DNA of 64,000 bases from Tretioscincus oriximinensis. Its lineage: Eukaryota > Chordata > Lepidosauria > Squamata > Gymnophthalmidae. Below, one piece after another: positions 35,031 to 44,690 of this stretch (its first letter is position 1; every line of letters starts with the position of its first letter). The stretch is taken from positions 316,902-380,901 of the forward strand of contig JAJVDF010000773.1 of assembly GCA_022410635.1 (NCBI GenBank), read 5' to 3'. A program made the position numbers and the translations under genes. The notes beneath the pieces were generated by a model. It had not been told where the DNA came from. It saw nothing but the letters and a program-made list of their open reading frames with translations, and ran no database searches.

Positions 35031-36028
35031 TTTCTCAGCAAACTCTGCTTAGAAAACACGTGGCTATTCAAACTGCCCATGGTAAATGTGTTTCCCCATT
35101 TGGAGTTAATGGGAAGTACTTGTCCACAACTTAGAGTCATGCAGCATTTGTGTACATTTCCCCCCTAGTGTGAATGCGGCCTGCATCTTGTTTTTGTTGT
35201 TAATTGCTCTGAGAGATCTATAGATATAGGCCAGAACAAAAGTGCAAATAAATAAATAATTCTGCTGGAAAACAGATGCAGTGACATCATTCTCTCCCCC
35301 TGTAAGCACTATTATTTTTTTCCTGATCTCCCATTTGTAATTTTTGTGATTTTTATTGTGACTTATTCTGAGGCCTTTGGGTATAGGGTGGGAGACAGAA
35401 ACAAGTGAATAAAGAAATGCATTCTGCTCCTTGAGGGCACAAGACATGACCTTTTTGTTTCTTTCAATATTTTTTCATAAAAGGGTTAAATGGAAGAACT
35501 CAGTATTAGCTTGCTATCTTTGAAACAATGAAGGTGATTCTGTATTGAGTGATATATTGGACCAGCAAGTAAAATCTCTTTCTGCGCTAAGCCCTATTCT
35601 GCAGTGGGGTGTTTTTCCAACGTCATACTTCATTTCCAAAGGTGGGTTGCTGAGGTCAAGGATGAGCCCGGTCTGGCTGTAGCATTCTTTGGATATGGAG
35701 CGGCTCCTGAGAATGTCTTGGAGGGCACTGAAAATGGCTCCTGCATTATGGGAAGACGGCATCAAGAACGAGGCTCCATAAGTAAAGGTTTCAGAGTAAG
35801 AACCTTCCTTCTCTCAGCAGGGATATGGAGGGACTTCAATCTGTTTCCAAGTTGTGAAAAGACATTTCCAGGTGTACAAAAACAGAACTAAAATGGCTTC
35901 TCAGATACTGAGATGCTACAGTCAATTAGACCACACTTCTGCTTATATTTCTGGAGGGGAAGAATGTTTTGGGAGTGTTCTTTGAGGGGATTAAAATTCC
36001 TATGAGTTTCAGCCTCTTTTAAAAAGTT
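35031..36028. other. No gene; SINE-like tails
   Basis: Near 35190-35265 and 35360-35420 are tail-like stretches (aaataaataaataattc; ctgaggcctttgggtatagg gtgggagac). The rest, including the 95-codon frame at 35604-35891, is unassigned. Confidence 0.35.
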
Positions 36029-36182
36029 CAGCAAGGGGGCTTGTAGCACTTGGAACTAACAAGAGAAAGGTAGACGGCACGAGCTTTCGTAGATACATCT
36101 ACTTCTTTAGATGCCAAGGGACCAATGCCAGGAACAGACTTTATAGGAAACTGTGTGGGAGATGACAAAGGACATGTAAATG

Positions 36183-36720
36183 CAGTGCTTTTTTTCCAGA
36201 ACAAAAGGTGCTGGAACTAAAACCGGTGGTGGCGGGGGGGTGGGGGTGGGGGCGGCGGTGGTGGGGGGCGGGGCCACGCCCCCCTCGCCGTGGCCCCCTT
36301 CGCCGGCAGCCAACGCAGCAGTACTGGCACCTTTTATTTAGGCGGGGGGAGCGGAGGCAGCCGCCGCCGCTGCTCATTCCCGCGCCCCCCGCCTTTGCCG
36401 CTGCCGCCCCCCGCTAACTCTGCCCCCCGCCGGCGAGGGGGGCGTGGTGTTATTGGAGGCCGATAACGCCGCCACCTCCGATAACGCCACGCCCACCTCG
36501 CCGGCGGCTAACGCAGCAGTACCCGCACCTTTTATTTAGGCGGGGGGCGGGGGAGCGGAGGCGGCCGCCGCTCAATCCCGCGCCCCCCCTGCGCCCCCCC
36601 GCCTAAAGAAAAGGTGCCGCCGCTCATTCCTGCGCCCCCCCGCGCCCCCCACGCCCCCCCCGCCTAAATAAAAGGTGCCGGAACTGCGTTCCGGTGCGTT
36701 CCGTCACAAAAAAAGCCCTG
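36183..36720. mobile_element. Non-autonomous hAT-type element, GC-rich
   Basis: It begins cagtgctttttttccagaac and ends cacaaaaaaagccctg, giving hAT-like inverted termini CAGNGCTTTTTTT. It is flanked on both sides by the 8-bp tgtaaatg (36175-36182 and 36721-36728), the duplication size of hAT transposases. The inside is extremely GC-rich with repeated blocks such as ttttatttaggcgggggg and cgcacccg-like runs, in contrast to the AT-rich surroundings. Open frames in it are low-complexity proline/alanine runs and not genes. Confidence 0.88.
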
Positions 36721-38074
36721 TGTAAATGTGATATGGGGATGAACTCCAGGTGAGAAAAAGCTAAGTGGCAAAAGAGGAAAATTCCTGGAGGAGCAAGATG
36801 CTTCTGGCTTATTGTGTATCAATCACATAAGTAATTGGTATTATAAAAATGTATAATGGGCCAGGAAACCATTTTCCCTGTTAAGTCCCTTGTCAATGGA
36901 CTGGAACTTGTGGATGTATTCCTGTTCTGCTGCTTTTCTTTCAAATCTTCCTTTGTAGTTTCTTTGTTCAAGGATTGTAGTTCTGAAGTCAGAGATAGAA
37001 TGTCCTGGAAGGTTGAGGTGTCCAGGAACAGGATTCTCTGTGTTGCCATTTTGAATATGTGATTTTTGTCCATTTATTCACTGGTGTACGCACTGTCCAG
37101 TTTGCCCAGTGTAGACTGCTGAAGGGCATTGCTGCAGAGAATGGAATACACCACATTAGAAGACGAGCAAGTAAAAGTGCCTCTAGTATTGTGGGTGGTG
37201 TGATTAAGTTCCAGAAAGGATGTGTGAGCAGAGTTGCCACCTGGGTTTATGGCAGGGTCTTGTTCCTGTTTCTTCATCCGTGTTGTGTGTCCTCTTGTGT
37301 GTAAGGTTAGACAGTTGTCTGTAGGCAAGCAAAGGACTGCCACCAAGTGTTCTTGAGAGAGCAGCATTTTTTCTATAATAGGTTGTAGTTCATTGATGAT
37401 ACTTTGGAGAAGCCTCAGTTGAGAGCTGTATGTGACCACTAATGGGGTTCTGTTATTTTCTGTTCTCAATCTGTCCTGTTCTGAGTAGCCTTCTGCCTCC
37501 ATTTTTTTACTTCATGTGGTACGTACTATAGCCTGAGGAATGCTTGCTGTAGTTCCAGTGTCTCTGTCCTTAGGATCTGAGCAGATGCGATTATATCTAA
37601 GAGCTTGGTTGTAAATAATGGATTTGGTAGTGTGTCCTGGATGGAAACTGAAGGCGTGTCTCAATCAGTGGGTTTGTGATACAGAGTCATGCTTAGATGT
37701 CCATTGTGCAGTTTTATGGTAGTGTCCAGAAACTGAACTTGCTCAATGGATAGTTCCAAGATGAAATTAATGCTTGGGTGGAAGCTATTGAAGTTTTAGT
37801 GGAATGTCTTTAGTGAGTCCTCCCCATGAATCCAGATTATAAAGATGTCATCAATGAATCTTAAGTAGAGTAGAGGTTTATGGGTGCAGGAATTGAGAAA
37901 GCATTGTTTTAGGTCAGCCATAAAAATGTTGGCATATTGGGGTGCCATACGTGTGCCCTTGGTGATACCATTAGTTTGAAGATATATGTTATTGTCAAAA
38001 GTGAAATTGTTATGGGTAAGAACAAAGTGGCAGATTTTGGTGACTAGCTCTGCAGAGATGCCATCTGGGAAGAT

Positions 38075-38717
38075 CAGCAAAGGAGCTAGCAGCACTTTGA
38101 GACTAACTTGAGAAAAGTGGTTGGCATAAGCTTTCGTAGACAGGTCTACTTCTTCAGATGCTGAGGGACTAATGTCAGGGTCAGGTATTTATAGGGAAAT
38201 GTGTATGGGAGAAGACAAAGCATATGCAACTGTAGGGAGGTGTTGAATTGCAGGTAAATAGCAGGAACTAATCTCCTTAAAAAGACAGGTAAATAGCAGG
38301 AACTAATCCTCTTATGTAGAAAAGTGCCTGGGGCAACAAGGTGCAATGTCTGGTAGAGAATCAATCAAATACTTAACAGGTGTCATAAAAATGTATAGTT
38401 GGCCAGGAAACCATTGTCTCTGTTAAGTCCTTTGCTGATGGCCTGGAACTTGTGAATGTATTCAAGTTCTGCTGCTTCTCTTTCAAATCTTCCTTTGTAG
38501 TTTCTTTGTTCAAGAACTGCAGTCCTGAGGTCTGAGAGAGAATGTCCTGGAAGGTTAAAATGTTCAGCAACTGGTTTCTGTGTGTTTCCATTTCGAATAT
38601 CTGATTTGTGTCCATTTATTCTCTGGCGAAGGGATTGTCCTGTTTGCCCAATGTAGAGTGTAGAGGGGCATCGTTGGCAGAAGATGGAATACACCACATT
38701 AGAAGATGAAATTGACT
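38075..38717 (-). mobile_element. 5'-truncated Penelope-like element inserted in another PLE
   Basis: On the minus strand the copy starts inside the endonuclease and ends with the standard PLE terminus at 38075 (cagcaaaggagctagcagca in plus sense). Both sides carry the 12-bp atctgggaagat (38063-38074 and 38718-38729), a target duplication. Removing the insert joins the RT frame of the host PLE. Length is 643 bp. Confidence 0.9.
38383..38697 (-). CDS. Partial GIY-YIG endonuclease of the inserted PLE
   Basis: A 104-codon open frame, intact to its stop, encodes the endonuclease that PLEs use to nick target DNA. Visible motifs: VYSI (GIY-like, residues 2-5), a CxxC pair (C7, C10), YIGQTGQSLRQRINGH (residues 15-30, the YIG strand with the catalytic arginine), then VAEHF..PGH (about 43-52), giving the CCHH zinc-knuckle pattern, and a glutamate-rich helix REAAELEYI near 73-81. 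The RT is missing because the copy is 5'-truncated, so the methionine shown is an internal residue and not a true start. It is the best preserved PLE coding part in the window but alone cannot be mobile. Confidence 0.88.
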   Translation of the reverse strand: MVYSIFCQRCPSTLYIGQTGQSLRQRINGHKSDIRNGNTQKPVAEHFNLPGHSLSDLRTAVLEQRNYKGRFEREAAELEYIHKFQAISKGLNRDNGFLANYTFL

Positions 38718-38880
38718 ATCTGGGAAGATGTTATTGATAACCTGTATACCATCCTTGTGTGGGATGCCTGGATCATGATTCTATTTTGGGTGTCCCGGTT
38801 TAATCTATGCTTCAATCTCTATGGGCAGATTGTACTAGAAGGGGGTACAGCTTCCCTGAGATTGTATCCAGATACAGCCT

Positions 38881-39829
38881 TCAAAACTTCACATTTGACA
38901 TTACTTGAAGTTTTAAACTTAAAAAAGGAACACTCTAAATTTAGAAGAAACACTGTTCACTTACAAACAAGACTTTTATGTGAAATTTCCTTTCTTAGTG
39001 TTCCTTTGGTGGCTGTTTCTCATACGTATGCAGAGAATTTTTACATGAGGTTGAACATAAAGCCATATTTTCCAGTAACCAGATACTTCCAACTGTTATT
39101 GCCTGAATAATTATCAATAAGTCCCTGAATAAGCAGGTAACAAATAAGCATCTTCAGTGCATATATTCTTGAAGGTAGAAATTATTTAAAACAAAACAAA
39201 ACCCTGAAATTTTTGGAAGCTGTTGCACCCAACAGGAGAGGAAGCCATAAAGCCAAATAGCAGTGTAATCACTTCGCTATACTGTGAGACAAATTGCTAA
39301 AACCTTTGTTGCTCTTGAACAATTGTGTGAGACAAGCTTGGATACCATAGCAACCATCAGCATGTTTGAAGCAAGCCAGTAAATTTCATCAGTCTTTTGG
39401 TGCCAAAATAGCAGCTGTTAAAGTTTTCTTGTAAAGATACAGCATTAACACATACCCAATTTTGTTTTTATGTTGCATGAATTGAATCTGTAGATTAGAG
39501 TATGTAACTGAACAAAATATCACTTCAAATTATTTATTATTTATGCCAGAGAGTGTTTTTCAAAGGATGCTTATAATTTTATAGTTGTCACCCAGCTGCA
39601 CTGATATAGAGTACATGATTGGGGCCTTCAGCCAGAACCAAAGATAATATTATCACACTGAACTGTAGAAACAGAAAAGGAAACTCTTTTTTTGAGGCCT
39701 TCAGGAAAAGCACATTTCTAAAGCACCAGTAAGACAACTTATACTAACAACAAAAATTATGTGGAGTTTGTTCTTTCTTATTGCACTAGCTGAAAGCCTG
39801 CAAAGCATTGCAGGGTGAGAAAGGTTAAC
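38881..39829. other. No gene recognised
   Basis: AT-rich sequence; a plus-strand open frame (38706-39110) is partly the antisense of PLE. Confidence 0.4.
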
Positions 39830-40370
39830 ATCTCCCCATCTTCCACTTCTCCCTTTCCCCCTCCCTCCCTTTCTTCCTCTTTCTCTGTTTCTTCCTCTCT
39901 CGGTCTTCCTCCCTCCTTGTCCCCTTATGGCTCACCTCCCCCAACCTTCCTTGTTTCCCCTCTCCTTGTCTTCCTCCCTTCCTGCTGCCCCTCCCCTTCC
40001 TTCCTCCATACCCACCTACCTACCTGCCTACCTACCTATTTATCTATCTTCCTGCCTACCCACATAGCTTCCTTCCTTCCTGCCTACCCACCCACCCATC
40101 TACTTTCCTACCTACCTTCTTTTCTACTTTCCTAACTATGCTCATATCTACCTACCTACTTTTGTACCTACCTACCTGCTTACCTATCCACCTGCCCACC
40201 TCTTTTTCCCTCCCCCTCTATATTTTTCCTCCTTCCCTTCCTTCCCAACCCCTCCTTGTTTTCCCACTCCATCTCTTTCTCTCTCTCTCCCCCTCCCTCC
40301 ATCCCCCTAGGGCCCCATCTTATCTCCTCCTCCTCCTTCTTTTTCTTAAGAAAGAAAGAAAGAAAAAAAA
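39830..40370. repeat. Pyrimidine-rich low-complexity tract
   Basis: About 540 bp almost entirely C and T on the plus strand with shifting units: ccctccctttcttcctct, cctacctacctgcctacc, ccacccacccatc, ending in a short agaaagaaagaaag purine run near 40350. Open frames here are repeats of Ser/Pro/Leu and not genes. Confidence 0.9.
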
Positions 40371-40514
40371 TCAGTTTACAAATATGTTGCTTCATCTATA
40401 AAGGTTGCATGGAACAAATATTCTTTACAAGGCAAACACATCAAGGCAGTAAGTGATAAAAATGACAAATGTTTCAACTCAAGGCATGTTATTTCCAAGT
40501 ACAGGCAAAAAGTA

Positions 40515-40830
40515 TGGCTGCCTGCACACAACGTTTATCTGCCTCCATTTTAAAGCTGTCTGCAACCCTGCTGTATGTCATGTCATCATGGGGAGATGAA
40601 CAGTGCAAAAAGACACCAGCCAGAAGAACAGTAGGTTTGCAGCTGGTTGGACACACACAGCTACATTTTCCTGGTTGCTCCTGCTGTCTCCCTGCCAGCC
40701 TCACACCAGCTCCACGTGGATTCCAAAGTAAGTATAATCCAGTGAAATCCGCAATAGCTTTTAGATTGTAGATTTCACTGGGTTTCACTTGTAGTGTGCA
40801 CGGAACCTTCTTTAGCATTACTTCAGCCTC
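40515..40830. mobile_element. DNA-transposon-like repeat, tentative
   Basis: Left edge tggctgcctgcacacaacg and right edge cacttgtagtgtgcacggaa have a partly inverted relation, and the middle holds agtgaaatccgcaatag near an inverted tagatttcact. A similar aaatccgc...gatttcattggg pairing occurs at 49655-49685. Unknown family. Confidence 0.4.
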
Positions 40831-41019
40831 CTTTGCCAGTCAACAGTCTCCCCGCCTCAAAATATCTTAAAAAGGGTCACAGAAAAGAGGATTGTGTTTT
40901 GTTCTCTGTCATTCCAGAATGTAAGGGGGTTTAAAATCAAGCATGGGATGGATAAAATGAATAGGGAAAAATATTTTATCTATCACCCAAGACTAGGATC
41001 AGGGGGCACTCCATGAAAC

Positions 41020-41910
41020 TTATGCTGTATTCACATTACACCATTAAAAACTGACTGAAAATCGCAATAGGAAGTTCCAAATTGAAACCGAAGTGAGGGC
41101 TTTCGGTGCAGCCAATTTGAACTCAGCATCCAATCCAGATTACAGCCCCAGTTGCACAGCGGTGAGTGCTCAGTCCCATGGAGCTGCACAGCCTGAAAAA
41201 CCTGTTTTTCCAGCAAGGAAGGGGGGAGAACAAGCAGCCAAGCCAGGGAAAGGCAAACAAAGGAGCCCTCTGCCCCGCCCCACCCCCTCACTCGCTTGTC
41301 TGGCTCTTCGCAGCCTTTGTCCCTCCCTTCCCTGGGCCATTTTGAAGGTCTCAGGATGGCTAATAGAAGGAACTGATTTATTAAAAGCAATGGAGCCAGG
41401 GAGTAGAGAAGGGACAGCTATATAGTTTTGGCAAAATCACTCCTGCTTGGTGCTTAATTCCCTCCCTCGGTGACTGATCAGACTACTTTCTCATTGCCCT
41501 CCCTCCTCTGTCCCCGTGAATGATTGAGGTTGGAACTCCTCTGTCTCCCTCGAGGGTCTGGAGAAACTGGCCCAAAAAGTTAAGAGCTCAGCAACCCAGC
41601 CAAGGAACGCTCCTTTCCCTAATAGACTGCCCCCCCCCCCAACATCACATCTCAGCATGAGGCTGGTGACAGGACCACCCAAATACATAAGGGCGGCTAC
41701 GGGGATCTGAGTACAAGTAACATGAATGACAAAATGGAGCAGCGATGATGGGATTCCACCATGAACTACACAGTAGGAACATTTTGTATGCATTTTGAGC
41801 GACGCAGGAGCACTTCGGAGACAGTTTTTATGGTGACACAATCACAACGGTGGACTTTGGCTTCACAGTTGTGCACGCATTAAGGGGCAATGTGATTGCA
41901 GCCTGATTGT
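41020..41910. mobile_element. Possible long non-autonomous DNA transposon
   Basis: Left edge gctgtattcacattacacca with ttaaaaactg, and right edge read on the minus strand gctgcaatcacattgcccc then ccataaaaactg, form imperfect inverted ends about 890 bp apart. The middle contains GC-rich sequence and a C homopolymer at 41630. No transposase motif is visible, and no target duplication was identified. Confidence 0.4.
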
Positions 41911-41924
41911 CAGAGGAGTGGGGA

Positions 41925-42250
41925 CAGATAAAGGAAAGTATTTTTTCACCCAATGTGTCATCACCCTATGCAATTTACTTCCAAAAGAGGTGGTGATAGC
42001 TAGTAGCCTTCATAGCTTTCAGACAGCAATGGTATAAATAGCTCATAGACAACAAGAGTATAAATAGCTGCTAGGATGGATTTCTTGTGCCTGCCTCTGA
42101 GATGGAGCAACAGGCAGTATTTAATTTTCATTTGCAGGGAGTCAAGAGTGAAGATTTTACTTTCTTCTATTTCAGTCTACCCAGGTGCAATTGGTGGGCC
42201 ACTGTGTGAGACAGAATGCTGGACTAGATGGGCTTTGGCCCAATTCAGCA
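41925..42250 (+). mobile_element. CR1 LINE 3' end
   Basis: Reads aaagtattttttcacccaat, ttacttccaaaagaggtggt, tagctgctaggatggatttc, cccaggtgcaattggtgg and gctggactagatgggctttg, the CR1 3' UTR in plus sense, matching 27322-27782 in reverse. Confidence 0.9.
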
Positions 42251-42451
42251 ATTAGAAAGCTTGTTTCAAAGGAGATGGTCTCTTCAATGCAATTCCAGCT
42301 TCTGTTGGAGCAGTAACAATGGTGAATGATCACACATTATGTGTGCTATAAAACAACAAATCCTTCACTTTCTTGCTTAATTAAATGTTTAACCAAATGC
42401 TCTACTTTAAAAGATGTGGTAAATGATGAAGAGAGTGGTGCCGCCAATTGC

Positions 42452-42808
42452 AGTCAACAAAAAACATCACACGGCTGCTAGAAGAATTACATTGGAGTCT
42501 ACAGAAAAGTAATGATAATGTTAGGTATCAAAGTGTGAACAACGAAGAGGGGGCTATCTCTGCCTGGGAAGATTAGAGATTTCAGTAAGCTTCTTCAGGC
42601 CCCGAAAAAAACTCAGCCAAAATAACGTTTTCAAGAAGTATGTGAGCATAAATGTACGGAACGCCGCCGAGACAGGATTTGAAAGTGTGTTGTAAATTCC
42701 TTCAAAGGTGTTGTTCACACTCTGATACTCAGCATTATCATTAGTTTTCTGTAGACTCTAATACAATTCTTCTAGCAGCGGTGTGGTGTTTATTGTTTTT
42801 TGTTGACT
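42452..42808. mobile_element. 357-bp element with about 95-bp inverted ends
   Basis: The left end agtcaacaaaaaac continues through cggctgctagaagaatt, gagtctacagaaaagtaatg and tcaaagtgtgaacaac. The right end is the imperfect reverse complement: gttgttcacactctgatact, cattagttttctgtagactc, aattcttctagcagcggtgt and gttttttgttgact. The core of about 165 bp carries CpGs (aacgccgccgagacagg). No target duplication and no family recognised. Confidence 0.75.
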
Positions 42809-42837
42809 AAGATATCATACAATACACCCACTAGCTA

Positions 42838-42925
42838 GTGGGTCTGACAACATTTTAGAGACTTAAGAGGAAATTAGATAGGTAGCACGAGCTTTCATAG
42901 ACGAATCTACTTCCTCAGATTATAT
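42838..42925 (-). mobile_element. PLE terminus fragment, diverged
   Basis: Plus sense shows acattttagagacttaagag, tagcacgagctttcatagac and aatctacttcctcagat, the same order as the PLE ends at 36029 and 38075. Only the terminus is left. Confidence 0.65.
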
Positions 42926-44671
42926 CCACTGTCACAGATGTGTGATCTCACTCTATTTTCTTTCTCTGCCTAGATCTCTTTTTCCTCTCACCCAATTCAT
43001 CTTGCCATAGAATTGCCGCATGGAAAAGAAGATAGGTCCTGCACTTTTAATAGGTGTAAAGAAATGAAATGTTCAGAAGGTGTCAGCTTCCATTACAAAA
43101 TAATTCTTGCTGAAATCCCCTTTTCTCCAGATTATTGAGTTTGTAAGAGTTCTCATCTCTTTTCCATATGACAATTCTAAAGGTAGCTTTTGGGGATGGA
43201 GAGAACTGTATTGCTCTTTACTTGAAGAACGATTTTATCTTATTTTACCTTATCTTACTATATCTTGTATTACTATATATATCTGTCAGTTGATGATCAT
43301 CAGAGGAGCTGTCCAGGATGCTGAAAACACACCAGATCTGTAGCCACATCTGAAGAGCGTTGTCCAGGGTGCAGAAATGACACTGGCACCTGGCAGGAAA
43401 TGGGAGAAGAGAAAAGCTTTCTCTATGCCTAACACTGGGCTTGATGGGGAATCTTAGCAAACCACCCTACATAAAATGTGTATGTAGTTTGGGAGTGGGA
43501 GCAATTCTGACTTATAGAATGCTAGAGACGGTTGCATTTTTTTGCAATGGGCTTATCAACTAGTATTGCTCATAAATTTAGACACCTCCTTACGCTGCAA
43601 TCCTGATATAGAAAGTGAAAAAGTATTACTGCTTTGCCTATGGGATTCCATGGTAACGGTGATGTCGAGCATGACGTTACTGAGCTGGAACCCATTTGGC
43701 CAGGGGATTGATGGCATTGCCACCAGACCCCTCACCAATGGTGATCAATTCCCCTGGGAGTGGCAGCCGTTATGGCCCTAGTCTCAAGGTCCACTCCAGC
43801 ACAGGAGAGCTGCCAGCATCAACATTCCCTCCGCCTCGCCAAGCATAGGCCTGCTGCCCCAGTGTTGACAGCAGGTCTAGCGCTGATGCCACCTGTTGAT
43901 GCAAACAGGGGAGCAAAGGTGGCGCAGATTGTGATCACCACCATCATCATCATTTCCTCCACCATGCCTGTCAGCGCGAAACAGGGGAGCAGAGTTGGTA
44001 GAGATGATGATCAGCATCAACATCTTCTATGTTGCCTCAGCTAGCTAGTGCCAATGCCCCTATCGGGCTCCTGCCCTATTGACTACTCTCTGCTCCCTCC
44101 ATCCTACCACACCTCCACACTCCTATGCCTCCTTCCCCGCCCCATCAGCCATTCACCTTTCCCTTTCCCTCCCCACTGCCACCACTGCAGCAACACCCAT
44201 GAACCTTTTCCTTCCCCCCTTCCCCCTACTCTTACAGAATCTGAGCCACGCATTCTTTGTGCTTGGACTGAATCCCTTTTATCAGGATTTTGTTGGGTCC
44301 AGTTTTAGTTTTGTTCATTATTTAACACCATAGAGGCACAGCAGAAAAATACACCCTGTCCACACCCAACTTTTAATCTAGCTTCAGACATTTTCAGCAT
44401 AAGGGACCTCAAAGCAATGTGCAAAGATATTTTCTTTTGTCATTCTCCTAGAAAACTCTCCTTTTATTTAGATTTTGTGGAAATAAATTATTCTTCACAT
44501 TGCTGCTGTGTTTTCTATTCTGAAAATGGCTCGAAGCTGGATTAAAATATGATGTGGTCAGGGTCATAGACTCTTACAAAATATTTTTTTATTAAGTAGT
44601 GCAAAATAATGAACTGTGAAAATAAAAGCCCAAAGGGGATAATTCGGATTTTCCATTTTCTGAGATTCTTC
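42926..44671. other. No gene recognised
   Basis: Mixed composition. A GC-richer stretch lies at 43640-44240 with small repeats (atgatgatga-type, ccaccatcatcatc). Open frames such as 43760-44044 show no known domain, and the Ser/Pro-rich ones follow C-rich tracts. Confidence 0.4.
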
Positions 44672-44690
44672 ATGTATAAGACAAAAGGAT
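44672..44690. repeat. L1 target-site duplication, left
   Basis: Reads atgtataagacaaaaggat. The right partner at 47585-47603 differs at one of 19 positions (atgtatgagacaaaaggat). Confidence 0.88.

Larger units (their letters stand above)
36029..38880 (-). pseudogene. Penelope-like element with RT and GIY-YIG parts, minus strand (host of two insertions)
   Basis: On the minus strand the order is RT, linker, endonuclease, 3' UTR, terminus. RT residues lie at 38095-37796: TKGTRMAPQYANIFM and the catalytic RFIDDIF (FIDD near residue 80 of that open frame). A linker follows (37502-37240: TPLVVTYSSQL). The endonuclease start NVVYSILC lies near 37150, broken by frameshifts. The terminus is at 36029-36120 (cagcaaggg, acgagctttcgtagatac). 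A 643-bp PLE (38075-38717) and a 538-bp hAT-type element (36183-36720) are inserted in it. Upstream of the first insertion the same frame resumes with IPHKDGI, the PLE RT motif that precedes the conserved DGI block, so the host extends beyond 38730; its far end near 38880 is uncertain. Not functional. Confidence 0.85.

Noticed and set aside
36208..36417. Proline/arginine-rich open frames in the GC island as a CpG-island first exon
   Set aside because: The island is bounded by hAT-type ends and an 8-bp duplication, so it is a transposon insert and not a promoter.
36029..38717. Tandem PLE with pseudo-LTR arrangement
   Set aside because: The 12-bp duplication around 38075-38717 and resumption of the host RT frame show nesting.
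39815..40401. Ser/Pro-rich open frames as a secreted or repeat protein
   Set aside because: Low-complexity CT tract; no stable reading frame signature.
43640..44320. GC-richer stretch as a coding exon cluster
   Set aside because: Several overlapping frames with simple repeats and no motif or convincing splice signals.
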